Positions 15,782-25,455 of a stretch of DNA of 64,000 nucleotides are shown here, in pieces. Source of the DNA: Syntrophaceae bacterium UBA1163 (GTDB lineage: Bacteria > Desulfobacterota > BSN033 > UBA1163). Below the pieces are notes generated by a model. It ran no database searches and had not been told where the DNA came from. It saw only the letters and a list, made by a program, of their open reading frames with translations. The stretch is from positions 1 through 64,000 of the forward strand of contig DBZJ01000100.1 in the NCBI GenBank assembly GCA_002311635.1, given 5' to 3'. Within the stretch, counting starts at the first letter, position 1. Every line of letters starts with the position of its first letter. The translations under genes and the position numbers were made by a program.

Positions 15782-16543
15782 TCATCGCCCGTGGCGTAGG
15801 TACCAGAATATTATTTCATTTTGATAAAATAGTGCGATCACTGCCCCGAGGGAAAGAAACGGTCCAAAAGGGATAGCGTATTTAAAGTCCTTGCCTTTCG
15901 AGACCATGAGGATTATACCAGTAATTGAACCAATAAGTGAACCTAAAAAAATAGTTAGGATGACAGCTTTCCACCCCAGAAATGCGCCAATCATCGCCAG
16001 CAATTTGACGTCTCCTCCTCCCATTCCCTCCCTTTTAAAAAGCCATTGATATACGGTTGCTATCAGGAATAGGCTCCCGCCTCCCACCAGTATCCCCAAC
16101 AGGGAATTGGAAAAGGTGATTTGCGAAATTATTAGAGAAGCCAATAGACCCACCCCTATTCCAGGAAGGCTGATCACATCCGGAATGATTTGGTGATAGA
16201 GGTCGATGACGGTGATGACAATCAATGCGGCAACAAATGCAAAATAGATGAGATAACTGAGAGAAAGACCGAATCTCATAATCAAGAGAAGTGAGCTGAG
16301 GGCTGTAATTCCTTCGACCAGAGGGTATTGAAGGGAGATGGACCCATGACATTGCCGGCATTTCCCCCGCAAAACGAGATAACTAATTAGGGGGATATTG
16401 TCGTAAAACTTTATAGGGGTCTTGCAATGAGGACAGTGAGACCCGGGCCAAATGATAGATTCTTTATTGGGCAGCCTAAAGATGCAGACATTTAAGAAAC
16501 TACCGACCATCGCTCCAAATATAATCGAAACAATGTGCCACAT
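15782..16543 (-). CDS. pilD: Prepilin peptidase / N-methyltransferase
   Basis: A 253-residue inner-membrane aspartic protease that cleaves prepilin leaders and methylates the new N-terminus. The cytoplasmic methylase-type domain has a CPHC pair and a CRQC pair. The two catalytic Asp are in VITVIDLYHQ and in the GMGGGDVK (GxGD) motif. About eight membrane segments follow the family pattern. The open frame reaches 16630, but the extra 29 residues are coded by a GC-rich repeat and overlap the neighbouring gene, so the ATG at 16543 (MWHIVS) is chosen. It serves all prepilins in the window. Confidence 0.9.
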   Translation of the reverse strand: MWHIVSIIFGAMVGSFLNVCIFRLPNKESIIWPGSHCPHCKTPIKFYDNIPLISYLVLRGKCRQCHGSISLQYPLVEGITALSSLLLIMRFGLSLSYLIYFAFVAALIVITVIDLYHQIIPDVISLPGIGVGLLASLIISQITFSNSLLGILVGGGSLFLIATVYQWLFKREGMGGGDVKLLAMIGAFLGWKAVILTIFLGSLIGSITGIILMVSKGKDFKYAIPFGPFLSLGAVIALFYQNEIIFWYLRHGR

Positions 16544-16558
16544 GGTCCGTCCCTTCAC

Positions 16559-16590
16559 GCATGGCGCATAGCGCATGGCGTTTTGCGTCA
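16559..16590. repeat. GCGCAT-type repeat downstream of the four-helix ORF
   Basis: This low-complexity stretch consists of alternating GCATGGCGC and ATAGCGC units, reading GCATGGCGCATAGCGC and then ATGGCG. A 16-base identical copy lies next to tRNA-Leu at 47911-47926. Confidence 0.7.
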
Positions 16591-16947
16591 TTTCTTTAAC
16601 GATGTTTGAAAATTTGTGATTTGACGACAAAGGTGATCAAGCTTGTCCAAAAGTTGTGCTAAATACTCTGTGGGCACTAAACCTCGTTTCTCGAGTAAAA
16701 TTGATATATTTGCGCTCTCATAAGTGGATCTTCGCGCCATATTTAAGAATTGTACGAATTCCTTTTTAAATGAAGATCCTGAACCTTCCGCAATGTTGTT
16801 TGGAGCAGACATCGCAGCCCCTCTGAGCTGTTCAGCAAAGCGATACAATCTTCTTTTTTCGAGGTTGTCGGCGATGTCGAAAAGTTCGTCAGCAATTTGA
16901 ATTGCCAATTGCCAAATCTTCAAATCCTGAAATCTAAATTTGATCAT
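16588..16947 (-). CDS. Four-helix bundle protein (S23/bAvd-like)
   Basis: A 119-residue protein matching the four-helix bundle family related to the ORF found in 23S rRNA intervening sequences and to bAvd. It has the family features FQDLKIWQLAIQIADELFD, the RGAAMSAPNNIAEGSG turn and a long C-terminal helix. The ATG at 16947 has a strong AAAGGAGGT site; the open frame to 17025 runs through repeat DNA and is not used. It is wedged between pilD and a sugar-locus gene and is framed by GC-rich repeats on both sides, like a mobile insert. The molecular role of the family is unclear. Confidence 0.82.
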   Translation of the reverse strand: MIKFRFQDLKIWQLAIQIADELFDIADNLEKRRLYRFAEQLRGAAMSAPNNIAEGSGSSFKKEFVQFLNMARRSTYESANISILLEKRGLVPTEYLAQLLDKLDHLCRQITNFQTSLKK

Positions 16948-16964
16948 ATTACCTCCTTTCATTA

Positions 16965-16996
16965 CGCTCTGCGCTCGGCGCTGCGCGCTCTGCGTT
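16965..16996. repeat. GCGCTC-type repeat upstream of the four-helix ORF
   Basis: Units of CGCTCTGCG and CGGCGCTGCGCG lie between the four-helix start and the stop of the TMTC-like gene. They are GC-rich compared with both neighbours and complete the frame around the four-helix ORF. Confidence 0.6.
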
Positions 16997-16997
16997 C

Positions 16998-18896
16998 TTA
17001 ATGTTCCAAGTCCTGGATCATCCACCTCAGGTCCTCGACTAAGAATTTAGCTCCTGGTGCAGCTTCGATCCCTTTGGCATAATAATATCTCGCTTTCTCC
17101 AAATCTCTATAGTTACCCGCATAAATATTCCCAAGTTCCTGGTAGGCGTTTATAATATGGGGGGCCAGTTCCACAGATTTCAGTAGTTCTGATATCGCCG
17201 CCTCGCACTGTCCTGCTTCTTTATAAACCATCCCCAGCCGAAAATGAAGATACGCATCCTTGGGATTCTTTGTTAACAGGTATTTTAGAACACTCTCCGC
17301 CTTCTCATACTCCTTCTGCTTTTCGTAAAACGCCGAAAGATTGATTTTGATCGTATCGTCTTCAGGCTTTAGCCAGATGGCTGTCATCAACTCTTTCAAT
17401 GCCTTTTCCGGCTCGCCGAGTCTTCCATAAACGATGCCAAGATTATTCCGGGATTGATAATCATAGGGAAGTAGTTGGACAGCTTTTTCCAAGTACTTTG
17501 CCGCTTGCCGGTCCATCGCCAAATCCATATAAACTACACCCATCATGGCGTTCGCTGTATTGCTTTCAGGATGCTTTTGAACCGCGTCAGTCCACAGTGT
17601 GTAGCTGTTTTCCCATAGGGTGTTTTGTCGGATCGTCATGAACGAATAACCTGCTAACAGGCAAACAAAGAGCACTACTGACAGTAATTTGAAGAACCCT
17701 TCCGAAAACCTTTTATGCTGATAAGAATAGAGATGGTCGAAAGCGATACCCAGCAAGAAAATGTAAGAAAAAGAGGCTATAAATACATATCGATCCGCCT
17801 TGAGCGTACTGATCGGAATAATATTAAGGTAAGGAAGAAGCGTAATGAAGAAGAAAAAAAAGGAGAAAAAGATGACCTTGGTCCGCCGAAGAGATAGGAT
17901 ACTAACGGCAAAAAGAGAGAATACGACAAGGAATAAGATCACATTTTTCGCACAAAACACCGGCATATTGACCAAAAAGGAATAGGCTGCCGAGTAATTG
18001 ATCGTGACGAGAAGAAGCCGAAGGCTTTGCAGAAACACATAGACGCAAACGAGAAGGTTACTTGCGAAAGTATCCCCTTTATAGTGTTTAATGCCTCCTG
18101 CCTCCAACATCACCTTCATTAAAATAAATGTGAAGATAGTCGATAGGATTAGAAGTAAGATGAGAAAGACCCAGTGACGTTTAAAAAAAGTGACAACCTC
18201 TTTTTTTCTTTTCGAGATCTCGTAGACTGCAATCACCCCTGGGAAAACAACTGCAGAAGGTTTTGAAAGAGTGGCCAAGAGGATGGATAGGACCACGAGA
18301 CTTAGGTAAAGGTAAAAAGCTCTTCGTCCCACCTCCTCGTTTGCCTTAAGATATAGATAGAACCCAAGGAAGAAAAAGAATCCTTGAAGGACTTCTTTTC
18401 TGGCCGCAAGCCAAGTAACGGCTTCGACGTGCACAGGATGGGCTGCAAAAAGAAGCGCCCCAAAAATCGCAACCCGCCCATGAGAATTCGGAGATGCTTC
18501 TTTTCTCAACTCAGCAGAAAGGAGATGAATTGTGAAAAAGATCATGATGCAGGTAAGGATGTAAAAGAGGATGTTAGTGATATGATATCCAACAGCGTTT
18601 AATTTCCAAAAGTAATAATCCACTGCATAACTGAGCATACGGATGGGTTGGTAAGTATTCCCCTGTTCGAGGGTAAATATTTTTCTAATCCCCGTCCAGT
18701 CCAGATTTCGGACTTGGGAATTCTGATAGATCATCCCATCGTCCCAATTTGTAAATTGGTTCCCTAACGAATTGAAGTAGAGTATTGCAACAAATACCGA
18801 GATAAGAAAACAGAGACCGATTAGCCTGAGGGGTTTCCCGCCACCTTCAAGTTCAATCGCAGCGAATTCGTCTACCCTATTCCTACTAAGCCCCAT
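16998..18896 (-). CDS. TMTC-like membrane protein with C-terminal TPRs
   Basis: A 632-residue protein. The first about 420 residues hold roughly ten membrane segments and an early luminal/periplasmic loop with NWDD, resembling GT-C (PMT/TMTC) sugar transferases that use lipid-linked donors. The last about 200 residues are tetratricopeptide repeats, probably periplasmic. By analogy it may transfer sugar to protein or build polysaccharide. Its start overlaps the asparagine synthase stop by 11 bases, so the two are coupled. Acceptor and donor are unknown. Annotation as a simple TPR protein would miss the membrane half. Confidence 0.72.
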   Translation of the reverse strand: MGLSRNRVDEFAAIELEGGGKPLRLIGLCFLISVFVAILYFNSLGNQFTNWDDGMIYQNSQVRNLDWTGIRKIFTLEQGNTYQPIRMLSYAVDYYFWKLNAVGYHITNILFYILTCIMIFFTIHLLSAELRKEASPNSHGRVAIFGALLFAAHPVHVEAVTWLAARKEVLQGFFFFLGFYLYLKANEEVGRRAFYLYLSLVVLSILLATLSKPSAVVFPGVIAVYEISKRKKEVVTFFKRHWVFLILLLILSTIFTFILMKVMLEAGGIKHYKGDTFASNLLVCVYVFLQSLRLLLVTINYSAAYSFLVNMPVFCAKNVILFLVVFSLFAVSILSLRRTKVIFFSFFFFFITLLPYLNIIPISTLKADRYVFIASFSYIFLLGIAFDHLYSYQHKRFSEGFFKLLSVVLFVCLLAGYSFMTIRQNTLWENSYTLWTDAVQKHPESNTANAMMGVVYMDLAMDRQAAKYLEKAVQLLPYDYQSRNNLGIVYGRLGEPEKALKELMTAIWLKPEDDTIKINLSAFYEKQKEYEKAESVLKYLLTKNPKDAYLHFRLGMVYKEAGQCEAAISELLKSVELAPHIINAYQELGNIYAGNYRDLEKARYYYAKGIEAAPGAKFLVEDLRWMIQDLEH

Positions 18897-20865
18897 ACAA
18901 AAAGGAATCTCCTTCCCTATCGATAAAGACCCTGAACCAAATCTCTAAAAAGAGTAAAGCCCAGATCTTCGAAGAATGATCGTAACGCAACGCTATATGA
19001 TCGTCTAATAGTCTCTCGACGCCCTCCCTTCTGAAATATCCCCGCTTTAGCGTTCTTGGATCCAACAGAATATCATAGACATAATCTTTTAATTCATTTC
19101 TGAACCATCTTGAAACCGGGACTCCGAAGCCCATTTTCCTCCTCTTGAAAACCGCATCAGGCAGAAAATCCTTAAAAGCTGTTTTCAAGATGAATTTACT
19201 TTTCGTCCCTTTCAGTTTCAAATGAGACGGAATTCCAGCGACCAATTCCATAAACTTATGGTCGAGAAAGGGGACTCGGGCTTCGAGAGAATTTGCCATG
19301 GTGGCAATATCCATCTTGACGAGCAGGTCTTCAGGAAGGTAGGTTATCATATCAAGATAAAGCAGTTTTTCTAAAAGATCATCCGTGTCCCCTTCCTCAT
19401 ATTTTTTAATCAGATAGTCCAAGGGGTCCGTTCCCTTCACCTGTCTCGAAAAATCTTCAGATAAAACGTCATCCTTGTCTTTTTGATTGAAAATCTTTAT
19501 CTGCTCGGCATAATTTCGTCCTTGATGGGAGGATAACATTTCTGTAAAATCAGCAAGGCGGTTCAGTGTCTCTCGCCTCCAGGGTGATTGGGAGAGTATC
19601 CTCAAGAAGGATGGCAAGAGGTTTCTTCGCACTTTTTCAGGTAACCGGGTGAACCACGATACATATTTACTCCGGAGATAGCGGGGATATCCTGCAAAAT
19701 TTTCGTCTCCTGCATCTCCTGTAAGCACAACCTTCACATAATCCCTCGTCATGTTTGCAACGTAATAGGTCGGGATTGCAGAGGAATCGGCGAAAGGCTC
19801 GTTATAGTACCATACCAGCTTAGGCAGAATTTCAATTGCGTTCGGTTTCACAACGAATTCATGATGTTCTGTAGCAAAGTGGTTCGAAACTAATCTTGCA
19901 TAGAAAAGTTCATCAAAATCTTTCTCCTCAAAGCCAATGGAAAAAGTTTTAACAGGCTTTTCGCTAAACTTTGCCATGATTCCAACGATGAGACTGGAAT
20001 CCACACCCCCACTTAGAAAGGCGCCCAGCGGAACATCGCTAATCAACCTGAGATTCACAGACTCTTCGAGTTCCGTTCGTATCCGATCCCCCAGTTCTTG
20101 CGCGTCGGTATAAGTTTGGTGATTCGAGTTAAATTTGAGCTTCCAGTAACGTTCTATCCTGATATTACCGTTTCGGTCATAAAGAAGGTAGTGGGCAGGA
20201 GGTAGTTTCTTTATTCCTTCGAATATTGTGTCTGGAGAAGGAACGTATTGATAGGTCAAGTACTGATGGATGGCAGTAGCATTTACTGTTCTTTCGATTC
20301 CCGGAATCTGGAGAAGGGCTTTAATCTCGGAAGCAAAAGCAAAATGACCGTTTTGATGAGCATAGACTAAAGGTTTTTTCCCCAATCGGTCACGGGCCAT
20401 GAATAATCGCTGGAGGTTGGAGTCCCATACTGCAAATCCGAACATTCCGCGGAAATGATTTAAACATTCAACCCCAAATTCCTCGTAGGCGTGAAGAATA
20501 ACTTCTGTATCCGATTTTGATTTGAACCTATGCTCCTTCTTTTCTAACCCATCCCGTAGTTCTTGGAAGTTATAAATTTCTCCATTGAAGACAATCCAGA
20601 TCTTCCCATCTTCATTACACATAGGCTGGTGAGCATCTATTGAAAGATCAATGATAGAAAGACGCCGATGCCCCAACCCAACCTCAAAAGGATTTGTATC
20701 AGGAATGAATTCCGAGGAATCCTTTACCTCAAGATATTGATTACCTTTGATGAAAACCATGCCTTGATCATCAGGCCCCCGGTGAGTTAATACTCTGCAC
20801 ATCCGTTGAATGGGCTCCACCCCGACGCCCTCATTAAAATCTATTTCTCCACAGATTCCACACAT
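18886..20865 (-). CDS. asnB: Asparagine synthase (glutamine-hydrolysing), polysaccharide-locus type
   Basis: A 659-residue AsnB. The N-terminal class II glutaminase has nucleophile Cys2 (MCGICGE) and the HRGPDDQG block. The synthetase domain has the PP-loop SGGVDSS (285-291). In polysaccharide clusters such enzymes often amidate a sugar acid or lipid precursor rather than make free Asn. A second homologue is at 42314-44227. The start overlaps the upstream glycosyltransferase stop (TAATG), so translation is coupled. Confidence 0.85.
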   Translation of the reverse strand: MCGICGEIDFNEGVGVEPIQRMCRVLTHRGPDDQGMVFIKGNQYLEVKDSSEFIPDTNPFEVGLGHRRLSIIDLSIDAHQPMCNEDGKIWIVFNGEIYNFQELRDGLEKKEHRFKSKSDTEVILHAYEEFGVECLNHFRGMFGFAVWDSNLQRLFMARDRLGKKPLVYAHQNGHFAFASEIKALLQIPGIERTVNATAIHQYLTYQYVPSPDTIFEGIKKLPPAHYLLYDRNGNIRIERYWKLKFNSNHQTYTDAQELGDRIRTELEESVNLRLISDVPLGAFLSGGVDSSLIVGIMAKFSEKPVKTFSIGFEEKDFDELFYARLVSNHFATEHHEFVVKPNAIEILPKLVWYYNEPFADSSAIPTYYVANMTRDYVKVVLTGDAGDENFAGYPRYLRSKYVSWFTRLPEKVRRNLLPSFLRILSQSPWRRETLNRLADFTEMLSSHQGRNYAEQIKIFNQKDKDDVLSEDFSRQVKGTDPLDYLIKKYEEGDTDDLLEKLLYLDMITYLPEDLLVKMDIATMANSLEARVPFLDHKFMELVAGIPSHLKLKGTKSKFILKTAFKDFLPDAVFKRRKMGFGVPVSRWFRNELKDYVYDILLDPRTLKRGYFRREGVERLLDDHIALRYDHSSKIWALLFLEIWFRVFIDREGDSFLYGA

Positions 20866-22043
20866 TAGGATTTCCTATTCAACATACGCTGATATAAAGT
20901 AATATATTTTTCTGCTACCAAATCGATGGAAAAATTCTTCTGAATATATTGGCGACCACTTCTTCCCAAATTCTCCCTCTTTTTTGGATTCCTCACCAAG
21001 AAGAGAATGGCCTTGGTAAGGCCGTCAATATCCTCTGGTTGGAATAGCAGTCCATTAGGCGTAGCCGTAAAATTTCCCTTAGGGATTCTGCTATTTTCCC
21101 CCATTCCCATTAATTCCGCATTCCCACTGATATTCGTGGCGATACAAGTCAACCCGTGGCTCATGGCTTCCAGCAGCGAATTGGACATTCCTTCTGCCCT
21201 CGAGGCAAGGACGAAGATATCGGATTTTTTTAACTGTTCCTCTACCTGAATAACCTCTCCCATAAATTTTACTGAATCGGAAATCCCTAAGGATTGGCAG
21301 AGGTCCTTGAGTTCGCGTTCATGAGGACCCTTCCCTATTATGAGAAGGTTCAGATTATTTTCATGAGTCACAACCCCTGCCCATGCTTTTAAAAGGATAT
21401 CGATTCCCTTTTGCTTGTCGAGTCTCACAGTGGTGATGACAAAGAGGACTTGATCATACTTCCCTTTTCCGTCCGAAGGGAGTGCTACTCCGTTTGGAAT
21501 GGACAGAATTCTCCCTGAAGGATACCCGAGAGCGTGGAATTCTTCTCCACCTTCATTGTTCACTGTTACCAAATAATCCAGTTTTTTGATAAGATACCTT
21601 AACTGGAGACTACCGAACGGGAAACGTTTCAAGTTTCTTATATCACTTGTCAACCCGGAACACCCCATTTTGGCAAGGACCGGTTTCTTCAAAATGCCTT
21701 TGGCAATAAATGTAGAAATAAAAGCCGGGTAAAGTACTTGATGGACATGGATGATGTCGTATTCTTTTCGATTGGTCAGCAGATAAATGCCAAGGCTGAT
21801 CGCGTAGAAAAAAACACCGAGAAAGCGCATCCCCCTGATCCCAAACAATCCCCAGCAACAAAAATTCCTGAATACCTTAACTCCGTTGATAGTCTCTTTC
21901 CGTGGAGTTCTGAGTTTCCACCATCCAGTCACCACTTTGACTTGGAGTCCCTTTTCGATCAATTTCTGAGCAAGGAATTGCGCTTGCCTCTCTGCTCCCC
22001 CAATAATTGGATGGAATTGTGAAATAACCATGAGTACTTTCAT
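20865..22043 (-). CDS. GT4-family glycosyltransferase
   Basis: A 392-residue GT-B fold enzyme. The N-terminal domain opens MKVLMVISQFHPIIGGAERQ, the usual acceptor-side start of GT4. The C-terminal donor domain has TTVRLDKQKGIDILLKAWA and the EX7E-like stretch ASRAEGMSNSLLEAMSHGL. It transfers a sugar from a nucleotide donor to a lipid-linked glycan on the cytoplasmic side. Which sugar cannot be told from sequence. It is the partner just upstream of asnB, with stop and start overlapping. Confidence 0.82.
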   Translation of the reverse strand: MKVLMVISQFHPIIGGAERQAQFLAQKLIEKGLQVKVVTGWWKLRTPRKETINGVKVFRNFCCWGLFGIRGMRFLGVFFYAISLGIYLLTNRKEYDIIHVHQVLYPAFISTFIAKGILKKPVLAKMGCSGLTSDIRNLKRFPFGSLQLRYLIKKLDYLVTVNNEGGEEFHALGYPSGRILSIPNGVALPSDGKGKYDQVLFVITTVRLDKQKGIDILLKAWAGVVTHENNLNLLIIGKGPHERELKDLCQSLGISDSVKFMGEVIQVEEQLKKSDIFVLASRAEGMSNSLLEAMSHGLTCIATNISGNAELMGMGENSRIPKGNFTATPNGLLFQPEDIDGLTKAILFLVRNPKKRENLGRSGRQYIQKNFSIDLVAEKYITLYQRMLNRKS

Positions 22044-22162
22044 CTCTATGCACTTCTTAGGCCGGTGGCAGGGGATGACAATATCCGATACAGAATCACA
22101 CCGTGCCCGGTATAAGGGGCTTCACGTCATGAGATTTTTCCAATCCCGCAACTGGCTCCACG

Positions 22163-23005
22163 TTATTTTCCTTCCCGTTTCCGAATAAACACGTATTCAT
22201 TGCAACCGAGTCCCCAGGCGCACGTTTTCAGCTTCATGAGAGTAAAACCTCTCATCCTATAGAAATCGAATATCTCCTCAGGCTTAGCTACTTCAAAAGG
22301 ATATCCACCCACCCAGTCAACAAGATCATGCCAAACTGACATTCCTCTGCTCTTTTTCTTGTCAGCCCAGGATTTAAAAGGAAGCGGATTCTGTCCCCGC
22401 AAGATTCGGATAAATGCAGCACCTGTTTGCAAAAAAGCACCCACCCCCAAGATCATAATAATTTTTAGTAATTTAGGGGAATGGTTATAGGTTTTCTTAA
22501 TCAATTTCCAAAATTGACTTAATAAACCCTGATCGTTATAAATTGAAATAAATAGTCGCCCTCCTGCACGAACTAACGGAACGACATTTTCTAGAGCTTT
22601 CCACATGTTCCCCGTGTGGTGGAGCACTCCCCACGAATAAACAATATCATATTCTCCTAAGCCGCTTAGATAGGGCCAACTTAAAATATCCCCACGTTCA
22701 ATAATCCAGTTTTTATCATCGGGGAAATAGCGTCGCTTCAGCTCTTTCGTGCATGCAACGCATAACGAATCGTAATCAAAGGAATGAACTTTAGCCCCCA
22801 ACTTCCTGGCAGCAAGAGAGAATAGACCGCTACCTGAACCAATGTCGAGAAAATTTTTACAATTTAGGTTTTCTATTCCTAACATCTCTTTGAGTGATTT
22901 TTCAGCTTCTAAAATTCGTTCTCTATTCAATATCTTAAGAAACCGTCCCCAGTTTCTGCCGAATTCAAAATGGCCCCCTTTAACCCTTTCCTTCTCGTCA
23001 CCCAT
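22163..23005 (-). CDS. Class I SAM-dependent methyltransferase
   Basis: A 280-residue enzyme with a Rossmann SAM site NFLDIGSGSGLFSLAARKLGA (motif I) and a later YDIVYSWGVLHHTGN block. The C-terminal part has a hydrophobic segment (about 155-175) that may touch the membrane. In this location it probably methylates a sugar or a lipid-linked glycan, although ubiquinone-type methyltransferases share the same motifs. It lies 10 bases after the neighbouring glycosyltransferase. Confidence 0.75.
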   Translation of the reverse strand: MGDEKERVKGGHFEFGRNWGRFLKILNRERILEAEKSLKEMLGIENLNCKNFLDIGSGSGLFSLAARKLGAKVHSFDYDSLCVACTKELKRRYFPDDKNWIIERGDILSWPYLSGLGEYDIVYSWGVLHHTGNMWKALENVVPLVRAGGRLFISIYNDQGLLSQFWKLIKKTYNHSPKLLKIIMILGVGAFLQTGAAFIRILRGQNPLPFKSWADKKKSRGMSVWHDLVDWVGGYPFEVAKPEEIFDFYRMRGFTLMKLKTCAWGLGCNEYVFIRKREGK

Positions 23006-23014
23006 CTTTAAATC

Positions 23015-24205
23015 TTATGCCTCTTGAAATAATCCCAAGAACGATTCTACAAATTTCTCTTCTGAACAATTCTCTTTAACCCAGAGCCAAGAGTTGTAAG
23101 ATAAACCATTGTAGATTTCCTCATTGCTTAGCGTCCGAATCATAAACTCAGCAATCTTTTGCGGCTCTCGGCTGTTGAACACAGGCGGAATGGTTTTATA
23201 GTAAGGAAGAGAAGAATTCGTCTCCTTAAAGAAAGAGACGCAGACACTCGCATTGGCCAAGGGTTCAAGGACCGAAAAATTAATTACTGAGGCACCGAAT
23301 TGGCCGAAGCAAATTGATGCTCCCTGGTAATATTTATCCAGCGCCTCCCGTTTCATTTCCTCGAGCCATTCAACAGAACGTTCGATTCCTAAGCTACGAG
23401 CCAGCTTTCTTGAATGTTCAACGTCATGACCTTTCTTCACCAGAACAAGTTTGGAACGACGGCCTTTAGATAAGCGGAGATATTTCGCAAACGCATGCAA
23501 TACAACGTCATTTCCTTTCCTATCGTTCATTTTTCTCGAGGAACCAGCCCAAACATGCCGCGTTGACGAAAAGAAATACTCATCAGCTCCCACCTCTTTA
23601 CATATAGATTCTCTATTCTCTTTTCTTTTTTTCTCCAATTCACTAAATTCCAAAATATTTAAAGGGTGCGGCAAGAAATACATTTCCTTGTTCAAACTCA
23701 CCTTCATCAGGGCCTTAAATTGATAGGGAGCGATCATGACTGAATCTGATCTCCGAATGGATTTTCTCCCTCTTTGTCGTTCCTGATAAACACGGAGGGG
23801 ATGGATCAACAATCTCTTGCTCAACACTGGATTTGATAAACTGGCACGTATGAAACAGTATTGGTCTAGGTCTGAACCATAGGTCCAATATTTGTACGGA
23901 ATACCTGCCTCTTTGAGGAGATAGGCGTCTATTCCAATCGCTAGACAATCACTGATGCTGTATTTCTCTTGGACCTGCAATAATAATTGGATAATTCTTC
24001 CAGGGTTGTTCAGATCATCTTGAAACAGTTTCGATAAATCCCAGTTCCATGATAACTTTCCATAATGGAACTGGGTTGAATTGTGATCCGCAGTGTTCTT
24101 ACCCAAATAGATATAGTAGGTTTCAACCTTATGGCGGTTCAGAATGTCCGCCATCCGAAAAGGTATTCCCCCGACTTCAAAAGAACAAAATACCAAAAAG
24201 CTCAT
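23015..24205 (-). CDS. GT-B glycosyltransferase-like protein
   Basis: A 396-residue protein that begins MSFLVFCSFEVGGIPFRMAD, a GT-B style start. Its C-terminal half carries a glycosyltransferase-1-like block (STRHVWAGSSRKMNDRKGNDVVLHAF, then FGQFGASVINFSVLEPLANA). The usual GT4 Glu pair is only weakly recognisable. It is likely a divergent sugar transferase of the polysaccharide locus. The substrate is unknown. Confidence 0.6.
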   Translation of the reverse strand: MSFLVFCSFEVGGIPFRMADILNRHKVETYYIYLGKNTADHNSTQFHYGKLSWNWDLSKLFQDDLNNPGRIIQLLLQVQEKYSISDCLAIGIDAYLLKEAGIPYKYWTYGSDLDQYCFIRASLSNPVLSKRLLIHPLRVYQERQRGRKSIRRSDSVMIAPYQFKALMKVSLNKEMYFLPHPLNILEFSELEKKRKENRESICKEVGADEYFFSSTRHVWAGSSRKMNDRKGNDVVLHAFAKYLRLSKGRRSKLVLVKKGHDVEHSRKLARSLGIERSVEWLEEMKREALDKYYQGASICFGQFGASVINFSVLEPLANASVCVSFFKETNSSLPYYKTIPPVFNSREPQKIAEFMIRTLSNEEIYNGLSYNSWLWVKENCSEEKFVESFLGLFQEA

Positions 24206-24309
24206 CGCTCCGCTCCGGGAAAAGAAAAGGAATTAGTTATCACATATAATGTATATTAGGCATAAGAGTTCAAGAACCACATCTCCAACAAAGGTTTTAC
24301 GGATTCCGA

Positions 24310-25455
24310 TCATGATAAGGTCAACAAAACGTCTTTAAAGGTGTTACAAACCAATTCGACCTCTTCTTCAGTAAGCCTCGGATACAGAGGAAGAGAGATG
24401 GTGCGATTTCCTATTTCAAGAGCATTTGGAAAGTCTTCAAGGTGATATCCGAATTTTTCCCGAAAGTATTTCAGAGTGTGAATTGAACGATAATTAACGG
24501 CTAACCCAATTCCTCTCTCCTCCATTCCTTGAATCACCTTATCTCGCGAAACCTTTTTGGGGACAAGCGCTGTGAAAAGGTGGTGGCCACTGATTTCACT
24601 CCCATAAGGTGGCTCCATGAATTTGAGCCCTTCTACATCTTTCAGCCGCTCTCGATATAACTGTTCAAGAGTCTCCCTTCTTTTTCGATGTTTGTTTAAC
24701 CTATCGATTTGTTGAATTAACAGAGCAGCTTGAATGTCATCCATATTGTATTTCCATCCCATTATCTCCATATCCCAATGTTCGTATTTTTGGGTGTACC
24801 GGTAGGAGGCATTTTTTGAGATCCCGTGATGCCTTGCCGAACGATACCATGAGGCATCATCTTGAGAGCCGCACGCTAAGGCTCCTCCTTCTCCGCAGGT
24901 CATGCTCTTAGTGGCATAAAAGGAAAAACATGCGGCATGGCTAACCTGGCCGGGCCTTACTCCTTCCCGTTTACCTTCAATACAATGAGCCGAATCCTCG
25001 ATCAATACTAACTTATGTTTTTCGGCCAGTCTTGAAAACCCCCGCATATCGGCCATCCTTCCATACAAATGGACAGGCAAGATAGCTTTTGTCTTCTCGG
25101 TGATAGCTGTTTCCACCATCTCGGGTAAAATCAATCCACTTTCCCGACAGACATCTACAAAAACGGGTATGGCACCTGCTTGAAGGATGGCCGTGGTTGT
25201 TGCGACAAAGGTCATCGGCGTTGTAACCACCTCGTCCCCAAGTCCAATTCCATGTCTCAGCAATGCTAGGTGCATAGCTCCAGTGCAACTGGTCAAGCCG
25301 ACAACTTCAGGAAGGCCCAGATATTCTGCTAATCTTTTTTCAAACTGGGTCACCATAGGACCTGTCGTGAGGAATATTGAATGCATAACTTGGTTTGCAA
25401 GTCCGATATCCTCTTCTGTAAGGTTGTGTCTAAAAAATTCAATTTTATTTTTCAT
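24310..25455 (-). CDS. DegT/DnrJ/EryC1/StrS sugar aminotransferase
   Basis: A 381-residue PLP enzyme. The Schiff-base Lys183 lies in FYATKSMTCGEGG. The LIEDSAHCIEG segment carries the PLP-contacting Asp. Such enzymes aminate keto-sugars bound to dTDP or UDP. Here the likely feeder is the dehydratase at 26783-27835, giving an amino sugar for the glycan. The start overlaps the flippase stop by four bases. A related family branch acts as a dehydratase using PMP and no Lys; the Lys is present here, so aminotransfer is favoured. Confidence 0.82.
   Translation of the reverse strand: MKNKIEFFRHNLTEEDIGLANQVMHSIFLTTGPMVTQFEKRLAEYLGLPEVVGLTSCTGAMHLALLRHGIGLGDEVVTTPMTFVATTTAILQAGAIPVFVDVCRESGLILPEMVETAITEKTKAILPVHLYGRMADMRGFSRLAEKHKLVLIEDSAHCIEGKREGVRPGQVSHAACFSFYATKSMTCGEGGALACGSQDDASWYRSARHHGISKNASYRYTQKYEHWDMEIMGWKYNMDDIQAALLIQQIDRLNKHRKRRETLEQLYRERLKDVEGLKFMEPPYGSEISGHHLFTALVPKKVSRDKVIQGMEERGIGLAVNYRSIHTLKYFREKFGYHLEDFPNALEIGNRTISLPLYPRLTEEEVELVCNTFKDVLLTLS

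Noticed and set aside
16543-16630. A longer PilD start giving 29 extra residues
   Set aside because: The extra part is encoded by repeat DNA, overlaps the four-helix gene and lacks the hydrophobic PilD N-terminus.
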